NCBI GenBank assembly: GCA_026991055.1
Contig: JALXCE010000251.1
Location: 1 to 14,932, forward strand
Direction of reading: 5' to 3'
DNA length: 14,932 nt
Source of the DNA: Caldifarciminota bacterium
Lineage (GTDB): Bacteria; Hydrothermota; Hydrothermia; B15-G9; WFZT01
The notes below the pieces were generated by a model. That model saw only the letters and a list, made by a program, of their open reading frames with translations, was not told the origin of the DNA and made no database searches. Made by a program: the position numbers and the translations under genes. The number at the start of each line of letters is the position of its first letter. Positions within the stretch are counted from its first letter, which is position 1. Below, piece after piece: positions 1 through 7,489 of this stretch.

Positions 1-61
1 CCCTCTAAATGGCTCTCAACTTCATCAGTGCACCCAACCACATTCCGATTACATCCGGGGT

Positions 62-90
62 TTGTCTCTCCATCAGGCGACTGTTATTAT
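62..90 (+). promoter_or_regulatory. Putative sigma70-like promoter of the AmrS gene
   Basis: TTGTCT (62-67) and TATTAT (85-90) are separated by exactly 17 nt and match the consensus hexamers at 4 of 6 and 5 of 6 positions. The expected start of transcription is about position 97, which is the A of the ATG of the next gene. No ribosome binding site lies between, so a leaderless transcript is implied. This rests on motif matching only. Confidence 0.38.
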
Positions 91-96
91 TAGAAT

Positions 97-1128
97 ATGC
101 TCAAGGAAGCTTATCTTTACGAAAAATATGACGATGAGCGGGTAAGGTGTCTCGAATGCAGGCATTACTGCATCATAAAAAGGGACCGATACGGGGTCTG
201 TGGTGTTAAGAAAAATATCGACAACAAGCTTTACTCTCTGGTCTATGCTAAACCTATTGCGATTAACCTTGACCCTATTGAGAAAAAACCACTTTTCCAC
301 TTTCTTCCCGGCTCAAGTGCCCTTTCTTACGCAACCGTGGGGTGTAATTTCAAATGTCTCTTTTGCCAGAACTGGGATATTTCGCAGATGCCCCGTGACA
401 GGCACCACAGGATAGAAGGTTACGATGTCTCGGCAGAAGAAATGGTTCAGCTTGCCCTCAAATACCGCGCAGAAGTTATTGCTCACACCTACACAGAGCC
501 GAGCATCTTTTTTGAATATGCCTACGATATAGCAAAAATTTCATCACAGTACGGGATAAAAAATATTTTTGTGACCAATGGCTATATTTCACCTCAGGCA
601 CTCGAAATGATAAGACCCTATCTACATGCGGTTAATATTGACCTTAAAGGGTGGAGTGAAGAGTATTACCGCAAGATCATAGGTGCCAGGCTTTCCGAGG
701 TGCTTGATTCAATTAAACTTCACAAAAAATTAGGGATATGGGTTGAGCTCACAACCCTCATTGTTCCCGGATGGAATGACACCGAAGATCAGATCAAGGA
801 AATAGCAAGATTCATTAGGGATGAAGTCGGTCCGGAAACTCCCTGGCACATCTCAAGATTCCACCCTGCATACAAGATGAGAGATTACCCACCCACTCCC
901 ATTGAAACCCTCAAAATGGCGTATCGCATTGGAAAGGAAGAGGGGCTTAGATTTGTTTATCTTGGAAATGTGCCCGGCGACGAGTCAGAGAACACGTACT
1001 GTCCAAAATGTGGCAGACTGCTTATAAAACGCTGGGGTTTTGAGGTGCTCGAAAATCATATTAAAGATGGTAAATGTCCGTACTGCGGAGAAAAAATAGA
1101 GGGAGTATGGAACCAGGAAGAATCATAA
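97..1128 (+). CDS. amrS: AmmeMemoRadiSam-system radical SAM enzyme (AmrS / PflA-like)
   Basis: A 343-residue radical SAM protein of the COG1180 (PflA-like) group. The cluster motif CxxxCxxC is at C83, C87 and C90, followed by QNW, as in AmrS proteins. An N-terminal Cys-rich region (C18, C21, C25, C35) and a C-terminal zinc-ribbon-like pair (C302/C305 and C327/C330) are typical of the AmmeMemoRadiSam type and absent from pyruvate formate-lyase activases. The enzyme should bind a 4Fe-4S cluster and cleave S-adenosylmethionine in the cytoplasm; its substrate is not evident here. The family is named for genomic association with MEMO1-like and AMMECR1-like proteins. Neither is in this window, though they could lie upstream. 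Start: the ATG at 97 fits the usual N-terminus and has no ribosome binding site, but a promoter-like pair places +1 on it. The 3' end overlaps the MoxR gene by 22 nt. Confidence 0.88.
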   Translation: MLKEAYLYEKYDDERVRCLECRHYCIIKRDRYGVCGVKKNIDNKLYSLVYAKPIAINLDPIEKKPLFHFLPGSSALSYATVGCNFKCLFCQNWDISQMPRDRHHRIEGYDVSAEEMVQLALKYRAEVIAHTYTEPSIFFEYAYDIAKISSQYGIKNIFVTNGYISPQALEMIRPYLHAVNIDLKGWSEEYYRKIIGARLSEVLDSIKLHKKLGIWVELTTLIVPGWNDTEDQIKEIARFIRDEVGPETPWHISRFHPAYKMRDYPPTPIETLKMAYRIGKEEGLRFVYLGNVPGDESENTYCPKCGRLLIKRWGFEVLENHIKDGKCPYCGEKIEGVWNQEES

Positions 1129-2015
1129 ATCAGGTTGAAACCGTTATAAAAGGAAAGAGAAGGCAGGTGGATCTCACGCTCGTTGCCCTGCTTGCAAAGG
1201 GACATGTGTTGATTGAAGATATTCCGGGGATTGGTAAAACCACCCTCGCACTTGCATTTGCCCGTGCCACAGGTCTCGAATTTACTCGAATTCAGTTTAC
1301 AAGCGACCTCTTGCCTGCCGACATTATTGGTGCAGTGGTTTTCAATAGAAAAACCGGGGAATTTGAATTCAGGAAAGGCCCAATCTTTAAAAATATCATT
1401 CTTGCCGACGAAATCAATAGAGCCACACCTAAAACCCAATCTGCCCTCCTTGAGGCAATGGGAGAAGGCCAGGTATCGGTTGAAGGGGTCACCTACCGGC
1501 TTCCAGAGCCGTTTTTAGTTATAGCAACTCAGAATCCGGTTGAACACTTTGGCACATTTCCATTGCCTGAATCACAACTCGATAGATTTATGCTCAGGTT
1601 TGACATGGGCTATCCAGACGAGGAAACGGAGAAAGACATCCTAAAAAATGGGAACCTCCACGAGAAGGCGAGGAATCTTGAGCCTGTGGTTTCAAGGGAA
1701 GAAATTTTAAAGGCGCAGGAATTTGTTGAAAATATTAAGACAGCGGAAAAAATTCTTGAATATGTCATGAGAATTGTTCTTGCCACGCGAGAGAGGTTTA
1801 TTATTGGCATGTCCACCAGGGCGGCTCTCGACCTTGTCAAAGCTTCAAAGGCCTATGCATTCATCAGGGGCAGGGATTATGTTGTTCCGGATGATGTCAA
1901 AACCATGGCTCGATACGTTGCTCCACACAGGCTTCTTATGCAGGAAACTCCCGATTTCAGGACAAGAAGCCTGATCTTCGAAGAACTGCTCAATGAGATT
2001 TCGGTTCCAGTTTGA
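1107..2015 (+). CDS. MoxR-family AAA+ ATPase
   Basis: A 302-residue MoxR-type AAA+ ATPase. Walker A is PGIGKTT at residues 40-46, Walker B ends in D101-E102 (ILADEINRA), and a sensor-1-like TQN is at 141-143. The length covers the AAA_3 core plus the C-terminal lid. MoxR proteins act as chaperone-like ATPases that help mature or assemble protein complexes, usually with a DUF58 partner encoded next door, as here. The reading frame is open further upstream with an ATG at 1074. I chose 1107 because GAGGGA sits just before it and the family N-terminus begins there. The gene overlaps the radical SAM gene by 22 nt and the DUF58 gene by 23 nt, indicating cotranscription and probable translational coupling. 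Confidence 0.93.
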   Translation: MEPGRIINQVETVIKGKRRQVDLTLVALLAKGHVLIEDIPGIGKTTLALAFARATGLEFTRIQFTSDLLPADIIGAVVFNRKTGEFEFRKGPIFKNIILADEINRATPKTQSALLEAMGEGQVSVEGVTYRLPEPFLVIATQNPVEHFGTFPLPESQLDRFMLRFDMGYPDEETEKDILKNGNLHEKARNLEPVVSREEILKAQEFVENIKTAEKILEYVMRIVLATRERFIIGMSTRAALDLVKASKAYAFIRGRDYVVPDDVKTMARYVAPHRLLMQETPDFRTRSLIFEELLNEISVPV

Positions 2016-2874
2016 TGACAGAACCTCATACATAAAGGTAAATTCGCGGGGAACCCTCTACATCCTTTTGACTATTGCCGTGGGATTTGCTGCCACAAAT
2101 ACCATGAACAACCTGCTTTACCTCGTTCTCTCCATGTTACTTGCACTTATGGGGCTATCCGGCATTTATGCGCGAAGAAATCTGCGAAATATCAGGTTTG
2201 AGATTCACCCTCCCCTTGAGATTTACAAGGGCAAAAAGGCCTACTTCACGGTAAGGATTCATTCGAAAAGTGGCTATAATATTTTTGTGAAGCTAAAGGA
2301 TGAGGTTAGAGGAACTCCAAAGATTGAAGGGATAGCTGAATTTCACATACCGCTAATTTTCGAAAAGCGAGGGATAGCGCGGATTGAAGAACTGAAGGTT
2401 TACTCCTCATTTCCATTTGGCTTTTTCACCCGTGAGGAGATTTTTCCTCTGAATCTGGAGGTCCTTGTATTTCCGCGGATTTATGATGTTAAAGACAGGG
2501 TTTTAGAGCTCTTGGAAGAGAAATCAAGTGGCAGTTTTGAGAGTAAAAAGCCTGGAACTGGTGGAGATTTCCTGCGACTGCGGGAGTACCAGGAGGGTGA
2601 GCCCATAAGTCAGATTCACTGGAAGGCTTCAAGGCACGATGATGAACTCTACACGAAGGTTTTCTCCGGTCCCGGAACAGGTGAAATCGTATTGACAGAA
2701 CGTGACCTCAAAGAATCTGATCCTGAAAGTCGTATCGATGAGCTTGCATCTCTTGCTGAGCACTTTCTCAAGTCTGGCTTCGCAGTGGGCATCGAGTATG
2801 GTGATCTGAAAATTAGTCCCGATTATGGTGAAGCCCAGAGGATAAAAATTTTGAGTAGTCTTGCGCTATTATGA
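1993..2874 (+). CDS. DUF58 membrane protein of the MoxR module
   Basis: A 293-residue DUF58 (COG1721) protein. Two hydrophobic segments at about residues 22-36 and 40-60 anchor it in the membrane, leaving a soluble domain on the C-terminal side. The DUF58 signature is seen around residues 194-222: L-R-E-Y-x-E-G-E-P, then IHWKASRHDD. This domain is commonly a vWA-like partner of MoxR ATPases; its molecular role is not well established. The MIDAS-containing part of larger family members is not obvious here, so the protein is the compact form. It overlaps the MoxR gene by 23 nt and the transglutaminase gene by 4 nt (ATGA). The chain of overlaps supports one transcription unit and a stoichiometric complex (inference). 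Confidence 0.9.
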   Translation: MRFRFQFDDRTSYIKVNSRGTLYILLTIAVGFAATNTMNNLLYLVLSMLLALMGLSGIYARRNLRNIRFEIHPPLEIYKGKKAYFTVRIHSKSGYNIFVKLKDEVRGTPKIEGIAEFHIPLIFEKRGIARIEELKVYSSFPFGFFTREEIFPLNLEVLVFPRIYDVKDRVLELLEEKSSGSFESKKPGTGGDFLRLREYQEGEPISQIHWKASRHDDELYTKVFSGPGTGEIVLTERDLKESDPESRIDELASLAEHFLKSGFAVGIEYGDLKISPDYGEAQRIKILSSLALL

Positions 2875-4766
2875 ATGTTTTCAGGCTTCTCTTAATAGAA
2901 ACTGGACTGATAAGTTTTCTTAGTCTCATTGCACTTTTCCCTTACATTCCCCTTTATGCTTCAGCCTTTTTTGGCCTCATTTATCTATTTTTCCTTTACC
3001 GGTCTTTTGAAGGTGAATCTGTTGCACACGGAAAATTTCTGAATTTTCTGGCGATCCTTCTGTCCATATTCTTCCTGAGTCAGGTTCGGCTCAGCAACTT
3101 AGTAAGACCCCTCGAGTATCTCCTTTTGTCACTCAATGCAATAAAACTTGCAGGGGAGAAGAAACCGAGGGATTTCATTCAGATTCTTCTTTTGAACTTT
3201 CTCATCGTTGCAGGTGTGGCGTCATTCACAATTGAAATAACTTATCTCGTGATGCTACTCCTCTTTATTGCAGTTGCCATCAATTTTGCTGTCAACATTA
3301 ATTTATACGAGTCATTTGGCGGGGATGTAAAAAGCTCGATGTTCAAATTCAGCGCTAAGATGTTTGCAGTTTCAATTCCTATGGCCATTCTGTTTTTCTA
3401 CATGCTACCAAGGAGTGGGAGTGCGTATTTTTTGGGTGGGCCGGGCGGAGCAAGTAGGATTGGATTCACTGAAACAATAGATATAAACAACGTGGAGAAA
3501 CTCTTAAAAAGCGGGAAAGTTGCCTTCAGGGCAAGGATTTTGCGAGGCAATGCCGGGCATTTACCTTACTGGCGGGGACTGACTTATGATATTTACAGGA
3601 AAGGTGCCTGGTTTCACAGAAAGCAGGCGGTTGGTGCCATCCCTATAAATTACCCTGTGTGGTTCAGGAGAATGAATTTAAAAGGCGACACTGTGGTTCA
3701 GGAAATCAACCTTGAGCCGGGGCAACACAGGTATCTTTATGCAATAGATAAGCCAATTGGCGGCCTGTTTCCCTTCAGGGCTTATGTCTCATCTGATTTA
3801 ATTATTTCCGGGGAGACACGAGGAAGGGTAAAATATCGAGTGGTTTCTATAAACTCGAGGGTACTGCCTGAAAGTTATTCCCGGATATGGTCTGGATATA
3901 CCTATGTTCCACAGACTTTAAAGGACACGCTGAGAAAGCTATTTAGCTTTATAAACGGAAGCCCTGAGATAATGGCGGAAAAGCTTGTCCTTTACTTCCG
4001 GAGCAGATTCAAGTATTCGCTGTCGTTCGAAGCTCTTCGTGGGGAAAATCCAGTGCTCTATTTTTTAACCATGTCAAAATCCGGTCATTGCGAGCTTTTT
4101 GCCACTTCCATGGCGTTGATTTTGAGAAGTTTTGGAGTTCCTGCACGGCTTGTGGGCGGTTATCTTGGCGGAAATTACAATAAACTTGGAAATTATTTCA
4201 TTGTGCGGGAAAACGACGCTCACACATGGGTTGAGATCTATATCAAAGGGGTCGGATGGAAGAGGTATGACCCATCACCCCCTGCAAGATTCAGAAAAAA
4301 GCATTTCAACCCCGGGCTATATATCGATTATTTGAGGCTTCTCTGGTATGAGCACGTGATTAATTATGACATTTATTCACAGTTTAGAATCCTGAGCAGT
4401 GTTTCTAAGTTTGCACCTGTGGTCTCAAGGCGACGGGGTAGAATAAATACCGGAGGTCCTGTGAATTACAGGTGGGGACTTGGCGCTCTAATATTGATCC
4501 TCAGCGTATTTTTTGCCGTCAGTATGAGAAGGAAGAGGGCCATGGGATTTTATGAAGAAGCGCTCAAGATACTTGAAAAGAAGGGTATCCCAAAGAAGCC
4601 CGGTGAAACTCCTGCGGAGTTTTTGAAGAGGGTGAAGGAGAGCCGTCCGGAAGTCGGGGAAGTTCTGGAAGAAATCACAAGGGTTTATCTTGAGGAAGAA
4701 TTTGGTGGAAAGAAGCTTGAGGCGTCAAAAGCCGCACTGCTTTCGAGGCTGAAGAGGAAGGTCTGA
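2871..4766 (+). CDS. Membrane-anchored transglutaminase-like protein (DUF3488/TgpA type)
   Basis: A 631-residue protein in the TgpA arrangement. An N-terminal half with several hydrophobic helices (about residues 1-175) is followed by an extracytoplasmic region holding a transglutaminase-like core, a further membrane segment near residues 540-560, and a short cytoplasmic C-terminal tail with the APAEFL-like motif (here TPAEFLKRV) of DUF4129. The catalytic triad is visible: C407 in SGHCE, H451 in DAHTW and D467 in RYDPS. Proteins of this type are cysteine-based cross-linking enzymes or peptidases of the cell envelope, encoded with MoxR and DUF58. The start codon overlaps the DUF58 stop as ATGA. 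This is the last gene of the unit; the next 587 nt hold no convincing gene. Confidence 0.9.
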   Translation: MNVFRLLLIETGLISFLSLIALFPYIPLYASAFFGLIYLFFLYRSFEGESVAHGKFLNFLAILLSIFFLSQVRLSNLVRPLEYLLLSLNAIKLAGEKKPRDFIQILLLNFLIVAGVASFTIEITYLVMLLLFIAVAINFAVNINLYESFGGDVKSSMFKFSAKMFAVSIPMAILFFYMLPRSGSAYFLGGPGGASRIGFTETIDINNVEKLLKSGKVAFRARILRGNAGHLPYWRGLTYDIYRKGAWFHRKQAVGAIPINYPVWFRRMNLKGDTVVQEINLEPGQHRYLYAIDKPIGGLFPFRAYVSSDLIISGETRGRVKYRVVSINSRVLPESYSRIWSGYTYVPQTLKDTLRKLFSFINGSPEIMAEKLVLYFRSRFKYSLSFEALRGENPVLYFLTMSKSGHCELFATSMALILRSFGVPARLVGGYLGGNYNKLGNYFIVRENDAHTWVEIYIKGVGWKRYDPSPPARFRKKHFNPGLYIDYLRLLWYEHVINYDIYSQFRILSSVSKFAPVVSRRRGRINTGGPVNYRWGLGALILILSVFFAVSMRRKRAMGFYEEALKILEKKGIPKKPGETPAEFLKRVKESRPEVGEVLEEITRVYLEEEFGGKKLEASKAALLSRLKRKV

Positions 4767-4870
4767 ATGAGAGTTAGCTTGAAGAAGGTTAAACTGTGCC
4801 TTGAAAAGCGTGTTGGGGAAGATTTTTAAGTTTAGGTTGTGCTGTACGGACAGAAAAACTGCGGATCGGG

Positions 4871-4976
4871 ACACTTTCCTCTACCACCTGCGAAGCGAAG
4901 GGTGGAAATATCTGAATTTTCCATCGACAGGCAATGCCTGTGAAAGAGGAAAGTGTTTGCTAACGGTCGCTTCGCA
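4871..4976. ncRNA. Possible pseudoknotted structured RNA (crossing inverted repeats)
   Basis: Segment A, 4871-4882 (ACACTTTCCTCT), is perfectly complementary to 4945-4956. Segment B, 4889-4898 (TGCGAAGCGA), is perfectly complementary to 4967-4976. The order is A, B, A', B', so the helices cross. B lies in the 12-nt loop of a local hairpin, CCACC 4884-4888 with GGTGG 4901-4905. A second hairpin, 4927-4941 (ACAGGCA, A, TGCCTGT), sits inside A/A'. Together this gives a three-way junction closed by a 12-bp helix, with a loop-to-downstream 10-bp pseudoknot. I recognise no Rfam family. The alternative is two independent DNA inverted repeats from nested mobile-repeat debris. Which strand is transcribed is unknown. 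Confidence 0.35.
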
Positions 4977-5056
4977 AGTTATTTCAAGTGTTGGATCAAG
5001 AAATTCTTTTAAAAATTCAAACCTGGGTACCATCCTCTGATGATTTGAGCTTTTTC

Positions 5057-5100
5057 ACCATTCTCCCCTAACCCCTCCTTCCAGAGGAAGGAGGGGAACT
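5057..5100 (+). repeat. REP/BIME-like hairpin repeat, copy 1
   Basis: A perfect 11-bp stem (CCCCTCCTTCC at 5072-5082, GGAAGGAGGGG at 5086-5096) with a 3-nt AGA loop, preceded by a pyrimidine-rich arm starting CCATTC at 5058. The same layout recurs in opposite orientation at 5151-5200. It lacks a following T-run, so it does not look like an intrinsic terminator. Confidence 0.6.
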
Positions 5101-5150
5101 TGGGCTTTCTGGCAAAAGTTTCAAACTGTCATGCTGGTTTAAGCGCTAAT

Positions 5151-5200
5151 GGAACTCCCTCCCTTCCCTCCGGGAAGGGAGGGTCGGGGTGGAATGGGGT
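5151..5200 (-). repeat. REP/BIME-like hairpin repeat, copy 2 (inverted)
   Basis: A perfect 12-bp stem (CCCTCCCTTCCC at 5157-5168, GGGAAGGGAGGG at 5172-5183) with a 3-nt loop. Read on the minus strand it starts with the same CCATTC arm (5192-5197), then a C-rich arm, the stem and a GGGAGTTCC tail, matching the plus-strand copy with a few substitutions and 1-nt indels. The two copies flank 50 nt of unrelated sequence, as in a bacterial interspersed mosaic element or a small MITE. Confidence 0.6.
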
Positions 5201-5304
5201 AAAGATTTACATCTTAAATTTTTAAAAATTTCAAGCGGGTAAGGAAAATGTTTCATTTTACACGTGGAATTCCCGGCAAGATTTATTCTGGCAGACCCCA
5301 TCTG

Positions 5305-5333
5305 TTGAAAATTTACTGGCTGTGCTTTATTTT
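5305..5333 (+). promoter_or_regulatory. Putative promoter of the carboxyltransferase gene
   Basis: TTGAAA (5305-5310) and TATTTT (5328-5333) have a 17-nt spacer. Transcription would start near 5340, just ahead of the AGGAG ribosome binding site at 5343-5347, which is 6 nt from the ATG at 5354. The -10 matches consensus at 4 of 6 positions. Confidence 0.35.
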
Positions 5334-5353
5334 CGATTAAAAAGGAGTGGCAC

Positions 5354-6961
5354 ATGTTTAGAATTGAGTCCAGGGTAAAAACCAATAGCCCGGAATTTAT
5401 AGAAAACATGAAGCACAACAAGGAGCTCGTGAAGCAGCTCCGTGAGCGACTGGAACAGGTGAAGCAGGGCGGCCCACCTGAGGCGAGGAAAAGACACAAA
5501 GAGCGTGGGAAACTCCTTGTTCGTGAGAGGATTGAGCTCCTGCTCGATAAAAATACCCCATTCCTCGAACTATCACCCCTTGCAGCGTGGGGGATGTACG
5601 ACAACCAGGTCCCGGCTGCAGGTATTATTACAGGAATAGGTGTGGTTCACGGAAAGGAAGTCTGCATAGTAGCCAATGACGCGACAGTCAAAGGTGGAAC
5701 CTACTTCCCTGAGACCATAAAGAAGCACATAAGGGCCCAGGAAATTGCCATGGAAAACCACCTCCCGTGTGTTTACATGGTGGACTCCGGGGGCGTATTT
5801 TTGCCACTTCAAGCAGAGGTGTTCCCTGACAAGGAGCATTTTGGACGCATTTTCTACAATCAGGCACGGATGTCTGCAAACAACATTCCCCAGATATCAC
5901 TCGTTATGGGCTCGTGCACAGCAGGTGGTGCCTATGTTCCTGCCATGTCCGATGAAACTGTCATCGTCAAAGAGGAAGGCACGATATTTATCGGAGGCCC
6001 ACCCCTTGTGAAAGCTGCCACAGGTGTTGAGGTAACAGCTGAGGAACTCGGGGGTGCCGATGTTCACACCCGCATCTCCGGGGTAGCTGACCACTTTGCT
6101 GTTGATGATAGACATGCCATTCAAATTGCAAGAAATATCATTGAAAATCTAAATAGGCCGGAAAAATTCCACCTCGATATTTCTGAGCCAGAAGACCCCT
6201 ATTATGACCCGGAAGAGATTTATGGCATTATTCCAAAAGATATGAAAAAGCCCTTCGATGCAAAGGAAATAATTGCGAGAATAGTGGACGGCTCAAGATT
6301 TCATGAGTTTAAAGCGAGATACGGGACTACCCTCGTAACCGGATTTGCAAGAATAATGGGCTATCCGGTCTGTATCGTGGCAAACAACGGAGTTCTTTTC
6401 TCAGAAGCTGCTCAGAAGGGAGCCCATTTCATTTCCATGTGCTCTGTGAGGAAAATTCCCATTGTCTTCCTTCAGAATATCACAGGTTTCATAGTAGGCA
6501 AACAGTATGAGCATGGTGGAATTGCAAAAGATGGGGCAAAGATGGTCCATGCCGTTGCCACTGCCCAGGTGCCAAAATTCACGGTGATAATCGGCAATTC
6601 CTTTGGAGCCGGCAACTACGCAATGGCAGGACGCGGGTACAATCCGAGGCTTTTATTCATGTGGCCCAACGCAAGAATCGCTGTGATGGGTGGTGAGCAG
6701 GCAGCTGACGTGCTTGTCACGGTTAAAAGAGACCAGCTCAGAAGGAAGGGACTGGAGCTATCACCTGAAGAGGAAAGAAAGATTAGAGAGCCGGTCCTCA
6801 AAAAATACGAAGAAGAATCCAGTGCCTACTACAGCACTGCCAGGCTATGGGATGATGGAATAATTGATCCCCTGGACACAAGGACTGTTCTTGCCCTTGG
6901 AATTTCCATGTCTTTAAATGCACCTATACCTGACCATAAGTTTGGTGTATTCAGAATGTAA
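5354..6961 (+). CDS. Acyl-CoA carboxylase carboxyltransferase (beta) subunit, methylcrotonyl-CoA type
   Basis: A 535-residue biotin-dependent carboxyltransferase of the COG4799 family, full length. The N-terminal half carries GSCTAGGAYVPAMSDE starting at G186, and GGPPLVKAATG-type residues follow. The C-terminal half carries N375-I-T-G-F, then an ExGGIAKxGAKMV stretch and GNSFGAGNYAMAGR. These motifs are closest to methylcrotonyl-CoA carboxylase beta subunits and less like propionyl/acetyl-CoA types, but substrate cannot be fixed from motifs. The reaction moves CO2 from carboxybiotin to an acyl-CoA; it needs a biotin carboxylase and biotin carrier, and neither is encoded in the window. The start at 5354 has AGGAG at good spacing. 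The stop is 14 nt before the ferritin-like gene, suggesting cotranscription. Role in leucine or isoprenoid catabolism, or in anaplerosis, is inference. Confidence 0.92.
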   Translation: MFRIESRVKTNSPEFIENMKHNKELVKQLRERLEQVKQGGPPEARKRHKERGKLLVRERIELLLDKNTPFLELSPLAAWGMYDNQVPAAGIITGIGVVHGKEVCIVANDATVKGGTYFPETIKKHIRAQEIAMENHLPCVYMVDSGGVFLPLQAEVFPDKEHFGRIFYNQARMSANNIPQISLVMGSCTAGGAYVPAMSDETVIVKEEGTIFIGGPPLVKAATGVEVTAEELGGADVHTRISGVADHFAVDDRHAIQIARNIIENLNRPEKFHLDISEPEDPYYDPEEIYGIIPKDMKKPFDAKEIIARIVDGSRFHEFKARYGTTLVTGFARIMGYPVCIVANNGVLFSEAAQKGAHFISMCSVRKIPIVFLQNITGFIVGKQYEHGGIAKDGAKMVHAVATAQVPKFTVIIGNSFGAGNYAMAGRGYNPRLLFMWPNARIAVMGGEQAADVLVTVKRDQLRRKGLELSPEEERKIREPVLKKYEEESSAYYSTARLWDDGIIDPLDTRTVLALGISMSLNAPIPDHKFGVFRM

Positions 6962-6975
6962 AGGAGGTAATTAAA

Positions 6976-7464
6976 ATGGGTACAAAGGGAAGAGCCCTGG
7001 TTGGCGAGCATGCCGACAAAATTATTGAGCTTTTAAATAAAGCCCTTTCAGACGAATGGCTCGCTTACTATCAGTACTGGATTGGCTCGAAAGTGGTAAA
7101 AGGGCCGATGAAAGACGCCGTAATTACAGAGCTTACAGAGCATGCCACCGATGAGCTAAGACACGCAGATATGCTTGTGGCAAGAATTTTAGAGCTCGGT
7201 GGAACACCTGTTCTTTCACCTGAAGAATGGCTCAAGATTACAAACTGCGGATACGATAAACCCGATGACCCTGTTGTTAAAAAAGTTCTTGAGCAAAATA
7301 TAAAGGGTGAGCAGTGCGCTATCGAGGTTTACAACTCCCTCCTGAAGTTCACCCGGGACATAGACCCGGTTACCTACAACATCGTCCTTCAGATTTTAAC
7401 CGACGAGGTAGAGCACGAAGAAGACCTCCAGGCCCTTTTAGAAGACCTTGAGGTAATGAAGTAA
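6976..7464 (+). CDS. Dps-like miniferritin with two active-site cysteines (thioferritin/DpsL type)
   Basis: A 162-residue ferritin-like four-helix protein. The likely di-iron ligands are all present: E27, E60 and H63 (ExxH), E112, and E144 and H147 (ExxH). Two cysteines, C91 between helices and C114 two residues after E112, match the arrangement known from DpsL or thioferritin proteins of archaea and anaerobic bacteria, where a cysteine pair lies near the ferroxidase site. The protein should form a cage that oxidises and stores iron using hydrogen peroxide or oxygen, protecting against oxidative damage. AGGAGG at 6962-6967 lies 8 nt before the ATG, overlapping the end of the carboxyltransferase gene. 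The pairing with a carboxyltransferase has no obvious functional logic and may only reflect sharing a promoter. Ordinary bacterioferritin is the alternative name. Confidence 0.85.
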   Translation: MGTKGRALVGEHADKIIELLNKALSDEWLAYYQYWIGSKVVKGPMKDAVITELTEHATDELRHADMLVARILELGGTPVLSPEEWLKITNCGYDKPDDPVVKKVLEQNIKGEQCAIEVYNSLLKFTRDIDPVTYNIVLQILTDEVEHEEDLQALLEDLEVMK

Positions 7465-7489
7465 GAATTGCAATAGGAGGGGGTGATTT

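Larger units (their letters stand above)
4767..5353. other. Gene-free region with repeats and a possible structured RNA
   Basis: No convincing gene lies between the transglutaminase and the carboxyltransferase. Its left half (4871-4976) holds two long complementary segment pairs that cross each other. Its right half (5057-5200) holds two hairpin repeats related as an inverted pair. The last 150 nt are AT-rich and end with a promoter-like pair and an AAGGAG ribosome binding site for the next gene. Open frames here (for example 4801-5040 from a TTG) lack a ribosome binding site and recognisable protein features. Confidence 0.6.

Noticed and set aside
1..93. Open plus-strand frame ending in TAG at 91-93, possibly the tail of an upstream gene; also a 22-codon frame on the minus strand.
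   Set aside because: Neither has recognisable protein features, and 30 codons of open frame cut by the window edge is not enough to call a gene.
4767..4829. A 20-codon frame starting one base after the transglutaminase stop.
   Set aside because: No ribosome binding site, no motif and too short; the close spacing alone is not evidence of translation.
4945..4956. GAGGAAAGT resembling the conserved P4 segment of RNase P RNA.
   Set aside because: The other conserved RNase P blocks are not found downstream in the right order, so the match is likely incidental.
4801..5040. A 79-codon frame from a TTG start.
   Set aside because: No ribosome binding site or recognisable features, and it runs through the crossing inverted repeats, which better explain the region.
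5072..5183. GC-rich hairpins considered as intrinsic terminators for the upstream operon.
   Set aside because: Neither is followed by a run of T on either strand, and they lie more than 300 nt after the last gene; the inverted-pair layout fits repeats better.
7469..7489. AGGAGG-like sequence after the miniferritin stop, as if before another gene.
   Set aside because: No start codon with an open frame of useful length follows on the plus strand; the minus-strand HEAT gene occupies the region.
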